Source: Aquitalea magnusonii (GTDB lineage: Bacteria; Pseudomonadota; Gammaproteobacteria; Burkholderiales; Chromobacteriaceae). Taken from it: 64,000 nt of DNA. Shown piece by piece: positions 19,223 to 27,303 of this stretch (positions within the stretch are counted from its first letter, which is position 1; each line of letters opens with the position of its first letter). Under the pieces are notes generated by a model. It searched no databases, was not told the origin of the DNA, and was given only the letters and a program-made list of their open reading frames with translations. The stretch lies in contig NZ_AP018823.1 in NCBI RefSeq assembly GCF_002217795.2, forward strand, positions 1,922,001 through 1,986,000, in the 5' to 3' direction. A program made the translations under genes and the position numbers.

Positions 19223-19422
19223 TTCAGCGCCGCCTTGGCTGCCTCTTCCGGGCTCAGGCCATCAAAAAACATATCGGTAAACCACTCGGCATTTTCTTCA
19301 ATCTGCTGCTGTGCTTCGTCCGGTTTGGCACCGGCGGCAACAAACAGGGCTTCCACTTCGGCACACCATTGCAACAGGGCGATGGTATCCGGGTCGAGTG
19401 CGTCTTCCTTGCGCTTGGACAT
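19219..19422 (-). CDS. Small conserved-looking acidic protein of unknown function, coupled to the exonuclease
   Basis: The 67-residue protein begins MSKRKEDALDPDTIALLQW and contains an acidic helical body with EAQQQIEENAEWFTDMFFDG. A GGAAAG ribosome site precedes the ATG, and the stop codon overlaps the exonuclease start (ATGA). The frame extends upstream by 23 residues, but those cross a region without coding character. No family was recognised. Tight coupling suggests a function with the exonuclease, but that is inference only. Confidence 0.7.
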   Translation of the reverse strand: MSKRKEDALDPDTIALLQWCAEVEALFVAAGAKPDEAQQQIEENAEWFTDMFFDGLSPEEAAKAALN

Positions 19423-19540
19423 GGCTTGCTTTCCATTAAATGTTGAACTGGCGGCATTGTACACGCCCACAGTCAGATACAAGCCATACACTGGCGGATA
19501 TTGCTAGAATCAGCAGCAGATCAATCTGAAGGACTATCCG

Positions 19541-20122
19541 ATGCAAGCGTTTGTCACTGTTGAGCTGGCCAAAAGCTATCGCCTGCTGAACCACGGCCCG
19601 ACCGTGCTGGTTTCCTCAGCCCACGCGGGCAAACAAAACGTGATGGCGGCCGCCTGGGCCATGCCGCTGGACTTTGACCCGCCCAAGGTGCTGGTGGTGG
19701 TGGACAAGGCCACCCATACCCGTGAACTGATGGAAGCTTCCGGCGAATTTGTGCTGAACGTCCCCTGCCGCGCCCAGGCTGAACAGGTATTGACCGCAGG
19801 CAGTTGCAGCGGCAAGGAGGTGGACAAGTTTGCCGTCAGCGGCCTGACCGCCCTGCCCGGCGAAGCCGTGGCAGCACCACATGTGGACGGCTGCATCGCG
19901 TATCTGGAATGCCGCATCATCAGCGAGCCGCACAATCAGCAGCAATATGACCTGTTTATCGGCGAAGTGCTGGCCGCCAAGGCCGACGCCGATGTCTGGC
20001 ACGACGGCCATTGGCAGTTTGACGGCCATGATGACAAGCGCAGCCTGCACTACATTGCCGGTGGCAACTTCTTCAGCATTGGCGAACAGTTCAGCGTAAG
20101 TGCCGACAAGTCGGCCGACTGA
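19541..20122 (+). CDS. Flavin reductase-like FMN-binding domain protein
   Basis: This 193-residue protein has the split-barrel flavin reductase domain typical of the DIM6/NTAB family (STAHAGKQNVMAAAW-like N-terminus here as SSAHAGKQNVMAAAW, then DPPKVLVVVDK, FVLNVP and a C-terminal GGNFFSIGE). Such proteins bind FMN and reduce flavin with NAD(P)H, supplying a monooxygenase or acting as stand-alone oxidoreductases. No partner oxygenase is adjacent, so the physiological substrate is unknown. It has its own short leader and is monocistronic. Confidence 0.87.
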   Translation: MQAFVTVELAKSYRLLNHGPTVLVSSAHAGKQNVMAAAWAMPLDFDPPKVLVVVDKATHTRELMEASGEFVLNVPCRAQAEQVLTAGSCSGKEVDKFAVSGLTALPGEAVAAPHVDGCIAYLECRIISEPHNQQQYDLFIGEVLAAKADADVWHDGHWQFDGHDDKRSLHYIAGGNFFSIGEQFSVSADKSAD

Positions 20123-20123
20123 A

Positions 20124-20148
20124 GCAGACCGCCGCCACGGCGGCCTGC
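20124..20148. terminator. GC-rich hairpin between convergent genes
   Basis: GCAG-CCGCCG, loop CCA, CGGCGG-CTGC lies directly after the flavin reductase stop and before the convergent aminotransferase stop. There is no T-tract on either side, so termination strength is doubtful. Confidence 0.45.
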
Positions 20149-20158
20149 GCGGGGTGGA

Positions 20159-21517
20159 TTACAGTACCTGCTGAACAAAGCTGTCGAATGCCGCCACCAG
20201 TTGCTCGACTTCCGCCACCGTGGTCTGCGGACACACCAGCAACATATTGTGGAAAGGTGTGATCAACAGGCCGCGATTGAGCAGGAACAGGTGGATGATG
20301 TGCTCCATGTCGCTATCCAAAATCGCGTCCGCCTCGCTGCCATTGCGCGGCGGGGTGGCGCAGAACTGGAACTCGGTACGCGCCCCCACCTGCGTCACGC
20401 ACCAGGGCAGCGCATGACGGGCAATCACCGCACGCAAGCCGGCGGCCAATTGTTCGGCCAGCGCAAACATGTGGGCATAGGCTTGTTCGGTCATCACCTC
20501 GGCCAGATTGGCACGCATTGCCGCCATGGCCAGCATATTGGCGGTCAGCGTGGTGCCGATGCCGCTGTGGCCCGGCACCGCTTCGCGCTTGGCCTGCTGC
20601 GCCCGCTGAGCCATTTCCGCGGAAAAACCATACACCGCACACGGCACGCCGCCGCCCATGGGCTTGCCCAGCACCATCATGTCCGGCGTCAGGCCGTGGG
20701 CGCGGGTATAGCCGCCCATGCCGGTGCTGATGGTATGGGTTTCATCCAGAATCAACAGCGTGCCGTAGCGGCGGCATAGCGCCTGTGCTGCCTCCCAGAA
20801 GCCCGATTCTGGCAGCACCATGCCGATATTGGTCATGGCAGGTTCGGCCAGCAGGCAAGCTACCTGACCATCTTGCAACGCTGCTTCCAGCGCAGCCAGA
20901 TCGTTAAATTCCACCACGCGGGTGTATTGCTTGAGGTCGTATACCTGCCCCAGCAGGCTGGCGCGCTGCACCGGCTTGCCATCCACCAGGTCGACAAACA
21001 CATCGTCAATGGTGCCGTGGTAGCAGCCATTGAATACCAATAACTGCTGGCGGCCGGTGGCGGCCCGCGCCCAGCGCAGGGCAAAGCGGTTGGCATCGGT
21101 GGCGGTCATGGCAAATTGCCAGTACGGCAGGCCAAAGCGCCGTGCCAGCTCCGTCGCCACCCAGACCGCATCTTCCGACGGCAGCATGGTGGTGATGCCG
21201 CGCGCGGCCTGCGCGGCCACCGCACGCGCGACCGGGGCCGGGCCGTGGCCGAACATGGCACCGGTGTCACCCAGGCAAAAGTCGACGTAGCGATTGCCAT
21301 CCACATCTTCAAAACTGGCACCTTGCGCCTGCTTCACATACAGGGTGAAGGGGGTGGACCAGTCATCCATCCAGTGCAGTGGCACGCCAAACAGCAGGTG
21401 CTGGTCGGCACGGGCCGACAGTTGCTGTGATTGCGGGCGTGCCGCGATAAAACGCTGACGCTCGGCGGCGTGCAGTTGCAGCGCCTTGTCCCAGTTGATG
21501 CCGTGACGTGTGCTCAT
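20159..21517 (-). CDS. Class III PLP-dependent aminotransferase
   Basis: This 452-residue fold-type I aminotransferase belongs to the class III group and looks like glutamate-1-semialdehyde aminomutase relatives. Conserved features are DVDGNRYVDFCLGDTG near the N-terminus, the cofactor-anchoring LILDETHT (Asp), and VLGKPMGGG with the PLP-binding Lys. It lies 48 bases downstream of a PuuA-like gamma-glutamyl ligase on the same strand and is probably co-transcribed. This suggests it transaminates a gamma-glutamylated or free diamine or amino acid (inference). The substrate cannot be read from the sequence. Confidence 0.88.
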   Translation of the reverse strand: MSTRHGINWDKALQLHAAERQRFIAARPQSQQLSARADQHLLFGVPLHWMDDWSTPFTLYVKQAQGASFEDVDGNRYVDFCLGDTGAMFGHGPAPVARAVAAQAARGITTMLPSEDAVWVATELARRFGLPYWQFAMTATDANRFALRWARAATGRQQLLVFNGCYHGTIDDVFVDLVDGKPVQRASLLGQVYDLKQYTRVVEFNDLAALEAALQDGQVACLLAEPAMTNIGMVLPESGFWEAAQALCRRYGTLLILDETHTISTGMGGYTRAHGLTPDMMVLGKPMGGGVPCAVYGFSAEMAQRAQQAKREAVPGHSGIGTTLTANMLAMAAMRANLAEVMTEQAYAHMFALAEQLAAGLRAVIARHALPWCVTQVGARTEFQFCATPPRNGSEADAILDSDMEHIIHLFLLNRGLLITPFHNMLLVCPQTTVAEVEQLVAAFDSFVQQVL

Positions 21518-21565
21518 CCATTTCTCCTTGATCTTGTAGTGGGCGGACAGCAGCCCGCCATCATG

Positions 21566-22903
21566 TCATACGTGCAGCTGCAGGTGTTCGCGTTCCCAGG
21601 CGGTGATCCCGCGATTGAAGGTTTCGAATTCCTTCTCCTTCACCGCGCAGAAGGCTTGCACAAATTGCTCACCCAGGATTTCCGACAGCTCGGGGCAGTC
21701 CTGCATCAGCGCCACGGCATCTTCCAGGCTGCGCGGCAGCTCGAAATCCAGGTCGTAGGCGCTGTCGCTCATCGGCTCGCTGGGAGTCAGCCCCTGCACC
21801 ATGCCCAGGTAGCCGCAAGCCAGCGTGGCCGCCATGGCCAGATAGGGGTTCACATCCACGCCCGGCACCCGGTTTTCCAGTCGGCGCGCACCGGGGCCGG
21901 ACGGCGGAATGCGGATGCCGCAGGTACGGTTGTCATAGCCCCAGCGCACATTGATGGGCGCTGCCGCATGACGACTGAGCCGGCGATAGGAATTGACGTA
22001 AGGTGCCAGCATGGGCATCACCATGGGCAGGTATTTCTGCATGCCGCCAATATGGTGGAAGAACAAGGGAGTTGCGCTGCCGTCTGCCGCCGAGAAGATA
22101 TTCTCGCCACTGGCGCTGCTGACAATGCTTTGATGGATATGCATGGCACTGCCAGGCTCGCCTTCCATCGGCTTGGCCATGAAAGTGGCAAAGATATTGT
22201 GACGGTAAGCGGTTTCGCGCACCGCGCGCTTGAACAGGAACACTTGGTCGGCCAGTTCCAGTGCATTGCCATGGGTGAAATTGATTTCCATCTGGCAGGC
22301 ACCCACTTCATGAATCAGTGTTTCCACATTCAGTTGCGCTTGCTGGCAGAAAGTGGACAGCTCCTGGAAGAAGGGGTCGAAATCGTTGACGGCATCGATG
22401 GAGAAGGACTGCCGCCCTACTTCGGAGCGCCCGGCACGGCCAGTGGGCGGACGTAGCGGTTCGTGTGGATTGCTGTTCTGGCGGATCAGGTAAAACTCCA
22501 TCTCCGGCGCCACCACCGGCTGCCAGCCACGTGCGGCATACAGCGCCAGCACCTTGCGCAATACCGCGCGCGGGGAAATGCCAACCGGCTGACCGTCAAA
22601 ATCCTCGCAATCGTGTATCACCACCGCCACCGGCTCGATCGCCCAGGGCACCAGCCGGATGGAAGAGGCGTCCGGCACACACACCATGTCCGGATCATTG
22701 GCCCCGACAAAGCGTTCAAACTCGGCAAACTCACCATTGACGGTAATGGTAAGCACCGCCTTGGACATCTTCATGCTCTCTTCCGCCAGGAACAGATCCT
22801 TGGGGACTATCTTGCCCCGCGCCACACCGGTCATGTCCGGAATGACGCACTCCACCTCATGGATGTTGTGCTCGCGAATGAAGTGCTGCAAATGCTCATG
22901 CAT
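21566..22903 (-). CDS. Glutamine synthetase-family ligase, PuuA-like (gamma-glutamyl-amine synthetase)
   Basis: The 445-residue protein has the full glutamine synthetase fold but belongs to the type III/PuuA-like branch. Recognisable elements are PEMEFYL (metal ligands), EVGACQMEINFTHG, KPMEGEPGSAMHIHQS and NRTCGIRIP. In E. coli PuuA links glutamate to putrescine at the cost of ATP; other members act on ethanolamine, aniline or other amines. The next gene is an aminotransferase and a GntR regulator is divergent, so a regulated amine or amino-acid utilisation pathway is likely. The remaining Puu enzymes (PuuB, PuuC, PuuD) are not in the window. Confidence 0.88.
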   Translation of the reverse strand: MHEHLQHFIREHNIHEVECVIPDMTGVARGKIVPKDLFLAEESMKMSKAVLTITVNGEFAEFERFVGANDPDMVCVPDASSIRLVPWAIEPVAVVIHDCEDFDGQPVGISPRAVLRKVLALYAARGWQPVVAPEMEFYLIRQNSNPHEPLRPPTGRAGRSEVGRQSFSIDAVNDFDPFFQELSTFCQQAQLNVETLIHEVGACQMEINFTHGNALELADQVFLFKRAVRETAYRHNIFATFMAKPMEGEPGSAMHIHQSIVSSASGENIFSAADGSATPLFFHHIGGMQKYLPMVMPMLAPYVNSYRRLSRHAAAPINVRWGYDNRTCGIRIPPSGPGARRLENRVPGVDVNPYLAMAATLACGYLGMVQGLTPSEPMSDSAYDLDFELPRSLEDAVALMQDCPELSEILGEQFVQAFCAVKEKEFETFNRGITAWEREHLQLHV

Positions 22904-22916
22904 GTTTTCTCCTTTG

Positions 22917-23046
22917 TGATCAAATGTTCAAAGAAGCCAACATTCCAACACCGCACCAACCCGAATGAATTAAAATGCAAATACCGGAACAGAAGCCGGT
23001 ATCAATCATAGTCATGGCAAAATTTCATGTCAATTTATGATCAAAT
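22917..23046. promoter_or_regulatory. Divergent control region with paired TGATCAAAT repeats (putative GntR operators)
   Basis: TGATCAAAT occurs at 22917-22925, next to the PuuA-like start, and again at 23038-23046, near the regulator. Each is followed by a TTCA after one or two bases. The repeats bracket the AT-rich divergent promoter region and contain the palindrome TGATCA, consistent with FCD-type GntR binding sites. Binding is inferred only from position and repetition. Confidence 0.5.
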
Positions 23047-23129
23047 AATTCATGAAGTGTGAAGCATCACAGCAATACCCCTGCTATGGTATCCTTGTGG
23101 CAAATTCAAATACCGACGACTCGCCTACA

Positions 23130-23777
23130 ATGAAGACTCCCGCTTCCTCCACCCTACAGGACGAAACCTACACCACCCTGCGCCAATGGCTGTCCCTGGG
23201 CCGCTGGCTTCCTGGTGAACGCCTCAAGATCAAACAGCTCGCGCAGGACATGCAGGTAGGAGAAATGCCGGTGCGTACCGCTCTGCAGCGCCTGGTGGCA
23301 GAGAAGGCACTGGCCAACATTCCCAATTGCGGCGTCACGGTGCCGCAACTGAGCCGCACCCAGTTTGACGACATCCTGCAAACCCGCATGCTGCTGGAAG
23401 GCGAAGCCGCCGAAAAAGGGGCGCGCAATCTGAGCAGTGCCGACTTCAAGCTGCTGGAGGAACTGACCGCGACCATGGGCGAAGCCATTCGCAATCACGA
23501 CGTCAAAGGCTATCTGACCGCGAATGAAGACTTTCACATCACGCTGTACCGCGCCTCCGGCTCTGCCATGCTGCTGTCGCTGATTGAAAGCGTGTGGCTG
23601 CACGTCGGCCCGATTTCCAACCAGTTGCATCAGGACCCGCACGTGTGGAGCATCATGAACGACTGCCATGAAGACATGATGCGTGCGCTGCAGCGCAAGG
23701 ACCCGTCCGCCGTGCGTCGCGCCATCGAGCGCGACCTGTTCAATGCCGGCCAATACCTGAAAACCCTGTGCAACTAG
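23130..23777 (+). CDS. GntR-family (FCD) transcriptional regulator
   Basis: This 215-residue regulator has an N-terminal winged helix (about 8-70; LKIKQLAQDMQVGEMPVRTALQRL) and a C-terminal all-helical FCD effector domain. The FCD metal ligands appear in RMLLEGEAA, NEDFHITLY and ECHEDM-like DCHEDMMRAL. It is divergent from the PuuA-like ligase/aminotransferase pair and probably represses it until an amine or acid ligand binds. The ATG at 23130 was chosen because the winged helix begins shortly after it. The frame is open 26 residues further upstream, but those overlap the control region. Confidence 0.88.
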   Translation: MKTPASSTLQDETYTTLRQWLSLGRWLPGERLKIKQLAQDMQVGEMPVRTALQRLVAEKALANIPNCGVTVPQLSRTQFDDILQTRMLLEGEAAEKGARNLSSADFKLLEELTATMGEAIRNHDVKGYLTANEDFHITLYRASGSAMLLSLIESVWLHVGPISNQLHQDPHVWSIMNDCHEDMMRALQRKDPSAVRRAIERDLFNAGQYLKTLCN

Positions 23778-23797
23778 GCAGCCGCCGCGCCACCGCC

Positions 23798-23829
23798 ATG
23801 AAAAAACCGGGCTTGCCCGGTTTTTTCAT
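23798..23829. terminator. Strong bidirectional terminator after the GntR gene
   Basis: A perfect 15-base-arm palindrome (ATGAAAAAACCGGGC, TT, complement) with A/T-rich ends gives U-tracts in both directions. It lies 20 bases after the GntR stop codon. Confidence 0.88.
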
Positions 23830-23968
23830 GCGCCACCGCTTCTGGATAGCAGCAGCCAGGTGCAGGGGGATGCGTAGAGGTGGAAACAATATTGAAGCAG
23901 CAAGGCTGCGGAATCCAACAGCCCCCCGCATGACGTCCGACACGGCGGAAACGGCTTACCGCCAATGC

Positions 23969-24568
23969 CTACAGGCCATACCAGGCCATGAATACCGCAA
24001 CACCACGCGCAACACGCTCGCTTAGCAGCGCCACATCCTCCTCACTCACCACACCAATCATGAAGGCCTGCTGATATTCAGCCTGCACCAGCGACAGCAG
24101 CTGCATGGCAGCAATCCAGCCATCTGCCCGGCGCAAGCGCCCTGCCTGCATCTCCGCCTCCATATACGCGGCCACCCGCCGCCAGCCCAGTCGCGGTCCG
24201 GCGTCAAAAAACTGCTGCGCCGCACCCGCACGCACCAGCTCCCCGGCGATGATGCCGCGCATCGCCATCAAATCAGGACTAAGAATGACCTGCAGGTAGT
24301 TTTCACTAAAAGCGCACAAGGCCGCCGCAATATCACCGCCCGGCACCAGCCGCGCGTAAGCCTGCAACATGCGCTCCTCGGCCAGCATTTTCATCACGCT
24401 TAAAAACAGCTCTTCTTTTGACCTGAAATAGCCATACAGAGTGGCCTTGGAGCCACCGACCCGGCTGCAGATTTCCGCCATCGAGGTGGCCTCATAGCCA
24501 CGCTGCAGAAACAACTCTGCCGCGGTTGCCACCATGAGCTGGCGGCGCTCTTCACTTTTTGTTCGCAT
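23969..24568 (-). CDS. TetR/AcrR-family transcriptional repressor of the divergent efflux operon
   Basis: This 199-residue protein has an N-terminal TetR helix-turn-helix (AAELFLQRGYEATSMAEICSRVGGSKATLYGYFRSKEEL, about 12-50) and a ligand-binding C-terminal domain. It is divergent from a three-gene tripartite pump. The intervening region holds an ideal sigma-70 promoter for the pump with a perfect dyad over its -10 end. It is therefore expected to repress the pump and to be released by a pump substrate. Autoregulation is likely because a half-site (CTGTAC at 24592) is close to its own start. Confidence 0.9.
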   Translation of the reverse strand: MRTKSEERRQLMVATAAELFLQRGYEATSMAEICSRVGGSKATLYGYFRSKEELFLSVMKMLAEERMLQAYARLVPGGDIAAALCAFSENYLQVILSPDLMAMRGIIAGELVRAGAAQQFFDAGPRLGWRRVAAYMEAEMQAGRLRRADGWIAAMQLLSLVQAEYQQAFMIGVVSEEDVALLSERVARGVAVFMAWYGL

Positions 24569-24605
24569 TTTTGCTCCAAAACTGAACTAGCCTGTACGGT
24601 TTTAC

Positions 24606-24653
24606 TTGACGACAATTTTGTCTCACATTATAACTGTACCGTACAGTACAGTT
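24606..24653 (+). promoter_or_regulatory. Efflux operon promoter with TetR-type operator
   Basis: TTGACG (24606-24611), 17 bases and TATAAC (24629-24634) form a near-consensus promoter. The perfect dyad AACTGTAC (24632-24639), six bases, GTACAGTT (24646-24653) overlaps the end of the -10 and the start site, the classical position for repression. Confidence 0.8.
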
Positions 24654-24671
24654 AAAGGCCCTGTCAAAAAA

Positions 24672-26111
24672 ATGGACACCACATCAAGCATGCGCCCCAC
24701 GCGCCCTTGGCTGCAACTTGCCTTGCTCAGCAGCCTGATTCTGGCTGGTTGCGCCAGCATACCGGACCTGGGAACCGAGCCAAGCAGCAAAAACATGCAG
24801 CAACTGCAAAGCCAGCAAACCCTCCCCGCCGGTCAGGCGCAATGGATGAGCAGCAACTGGTGGCAAAGCTATCAGGATGGTCAGCTGGACGACATCATGC
24901 AGGAAGCCCTGGCCAGCTCGCCAGACCTGGCCGCCGCACAGGCGCGCCTGGCCAAGGCGGCGGGCCAAGCCGAACAGGCAGGTGCCAGCGATCTGCCCAC
25001 CCTGGATCTGAACACCTCGGTCACCAAGCTCAAGCAAAGCTACAACAACGGTTTTCCCGTTGCCTTCGTACCGCATGGCTATAACAATTCGGCCAAGGTG
25101 CAACTGGATTTCAGCTATGAATTCGACTTCTGGGGCAAGAACCGCGCCTCCATTGCCGCCGCCGGCTCGGAGCTTGCCGCCGCCCAGGCCGAAGCAGCCC
25201 AAAGCCGCCTGACCCTGACCAGCGCGATTGCCGCCGCCTATGCCGAGCTGGCCCGCCTGTTTGCCGAACAGGATGCCGCCGAACAAGCGCTGACAGTACG
25301 CCAGAACAGCACCGCCTTGCTGCAGCAGCGCTTTGACAATGGACTGGAAACGCTGGGCAGCCTGCGCCAGGCACAGTCCCGCGCCGCCGCCGCCAGTGCC
25401 GATCTGAGCGCGGCGCGCCAAGCCATTGCCCAGCAAAAGCTCAGCATTGCCGCCCTGATGGGGGCCGGCCCGGACCGCGCCCTGAGCATCCGCCGCCCGG
25501 CCGCCAGCCTGCTGCATCCGCAAGGCTTACCCACCACCTTGCAAGCGGATCTGCTGGGCCGCCGGCCCGATCTGGCCGCCGCCCGTCTGCGTGCCGAAGC
25601 CGCTGCCAGCCGTATCAAAGTAGCCCGCGCCGCCTTCTATCCCAATGTGAATCTGTCTGCCTACCTGGGTGTGCAGTCGCTGGGCCTGAGCTATCTGACC
25701 AAGAACGGTTCTGATATCGGCGGCGTCGGCCCGGCCATTTCGCTGCCGATTTTCCGGGGCGGCGCACTGCAGGGCAACTACCGCGTGGCACGCGCCGAAT
25801 ACGATGCCGCCGTGGCCAGCTACAACCAGACCCTCACCCAGGCGCTGCATGATGTGGCCGATGTCATGGCCCAGGAAAAGGAACTTACCCCGCAGCTGGA
25901 ACAACGCCGCCTGGCGCTGAAAACCGCCGAGGAGTCCTACCAGGTGATGCAGAACCGCTACCAAGGCGGCCTGGCCAGTTATCTGGACGTACTGAACGCC
26001 GAGGATAACGTCATCACCAGCCGCCGTAGCGCAGCCAGCCTGGAAACCCGGCTGTTCCTGCTGGATGTCAACCTGATCAAGGCACTGGGCGGTGGCTATC
26101 AGCAAGCCTGA
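24672..26111 (+). CDS. Outer-membrane efflux lipoprotein, NodT/OprM family
   Basis: This 479-residue TolC-like channel has a lipoprotein signal peptide with lipobox LAGC (Cys about residue 27) followed by two OEP repeats. The typical motif LLGRRPDLAAARLRAEAA and C-terminal SYQVMQNRYQGGLASYLDVL are present. It forms the trimeric outer-membrane duct of the pump encoded by the next two genes. The start at MDTTSSMRPTRP was chosen because it places the hydrophobic core correctly; an ATG six codons later is also possible. It is the first gene of the TetR-controlled operon. Confidence 0.92.
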   Translation: MDTTSSMRPTRPWLQLALLSSLILAGCASIPDLGTEPSSKNMQQLQSQQTLPAGQAQWMSSNWWQSYQDGQLDDIMQEALASSPDLAAAQARLAKAAGQAEQAGASDLPTLDLNTSVTKLKQSYNNGFPVAFVPHGYNNSAKVQLDFSYEFDFWGKNRASIAAAGSELAAAQAEAAQSRLTLTSAIAAAYAELARLFAEQDAAEQALTVRQNSTALLQQRFDNGLETLGSLRQAQSRAAAASADLSAARQAIAQQKLSIAALMGAGPDRALSIRRPAASLLHPQGLPTTLQADLLGRRPDLAAARLRAEAAASRIKVARAAFYPNVNLSAYLGVQSLGLSYLTKNGSDIGGVGPAISLPIFRGGALQGNYRVARAEYDAAVASYNQTLTQALHDVADVMAQEKELTPQLEQRRLALKTAEESYQVMQNRYQGGLASYLDVLNAEDNVITSRRSAASLETRLFLLDVNLIKALGGGYQQA

Positions 26112-26148
26112 GCCAGCCCAATCGAACAAGCATATTGAGAGAATCATC

Positions 26149-27297
26149 ATGAGCGAAAATATCCAAGCCCTCCCCGCCGCCGACGCACCGCACAGCGACA
26201 CCCTGCGCCTGGCCAAGCGCAAGAAACTGTTTACCCTGCTGGGCGGTGTCGTCGCCCTGAGCGCATTGGCTGCCGGCGGTTACTGGGTGCTGGTGGCGTC
26301 ACACCACGTCAGCACCGACAACGCCTATGTCGCGGTTGAAGTAGCCCAGGTCACCCCCGAAGTCAGCGGCACCGTACGTGAGGTGCTGGCCGTGGATACC
26401 CAGACAGTCAAGCGCGGCGACATCCTGGCCCGACTGGACGACAATGATGCCAAGCTGAACCTGGCCCAAGCCGAGGCGGAACTGGCACGTGCCGAACGCC
26501 GCGTGCAAGGCTATCTGGCCAGCGATGAAGGCTTGCAGGCCCAGGTTCAGGCCCGCATTGCCGACCAGGCGCGCAGCAATGCCCAACTGGTTTCCGCCCG
26601 TGCCGATCTGCAACGCGCCGAACTGGATCTCAAACGCCGCCAGGCACTGGCCAAGAGCGGTTCGGTCTCCGGCGAGGAACTGAGCAATGCACAAAACGTG
26701 TTCAGCACCGCCAGCGCCAACCTGACTGCCGCCGAAGCCGCCGCCAAGCAGGCCGAAGCCAATGCCCGCGCCGCGCAAGGCTCGCTCAAGGCCAATCAGA
26801 CCCTCACCGTCAACACCACGGTGGACACCAACCCGGAAGTGGCCCTGGCGCGTGCCAAGCGTGACCAGGCCCGCCTGGACCTGGCCCGCACCGTGATCCG
26901 CGCACCGGTGGATGGCGTGGTGGCCAAGCGTCAGGTGCAAACCGGCCAGCGCGTGCAGGCCGGCACCCAGTTGCTGTCGGTGGTGCCGCTGCAGCAAGCG
27001 CACGTGGATGCCAACTTCAAGGAAGTGCAACTGGACAAGGTGCGTATCGGCCAGCCCGCCACGCTGACAGCCGATCTGTACGGCAGCCGCATTACCTACC
27101 ACGGCAAGGTGGCCGGTCTGGCGGGCGGTTCGGGCGCGGCCTTTGCCACCATTCCGGCGCAAAACGCCACCGGCAACTGGATCAAGGTGGTGCAGCGCCT
27201 GCCGGTACGCATCGCACTGGACCCGGCAGAACTGCGCGCCCATCCGCTGCAAGTGGGTCTGTCAATGGAAGTCACCATCGATACTGCCAGCGAGTAA
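26149..27297 (+). CDS. HlyD/EmrA-family periplasmic adaptor of efflux pump
   Basis: The 382-residue membrane-fusion protein has a short cytoplasmic tail, a single membrane helix (about residues 25-45) and the HlyD biotinyl-lipoyl half motif STDNAYV. A long coiled-coil hairpin follows, then TVIRAPVDGVVAKRQVQTGQ. It links the MFS pump of the next gene to the outer-membrane channel of the preceding gene. A GAGAG ribosome site precedes the ATG, and 37 bases separate it from the upstream stop. It is EmrA-like by size and by its DHA2 partner. Confidence 0.92.
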   Translation: MSENIQALPAADAPHSDTLRLAKRKKLFTLLGGVVALSALAAGGYWVLVASHHVSTDNAYVAVEVAQVTPEVSGTVREVLAVDTQTVKRGDILARLDDNDAKLNLAQAEAELARAERRVQGYLASDEGLQAQVQARIADQARSNAQLVSARADLQRAELDLKRRQALAKSGSVSGEELSNAQNVFSTASANLTAAEAAAKQAEANARAAQGSLKANQTLTVNTTVDTNPEVALARAKRDQARLDLARTVIRAPVDGVVAKRQVQTGQRVQAGTQLLSVVPLQQAHVDANFKEVQLDKVRIGQPATLTADLYGSRITYHGKVAGLAGGSGAAFATIPAQNATGNWIKVVQRLPVRIALDPAELRAHPLQVGLSMEVTIDTASE

Positions 27298-27303
27298 GCC
27301 ATC

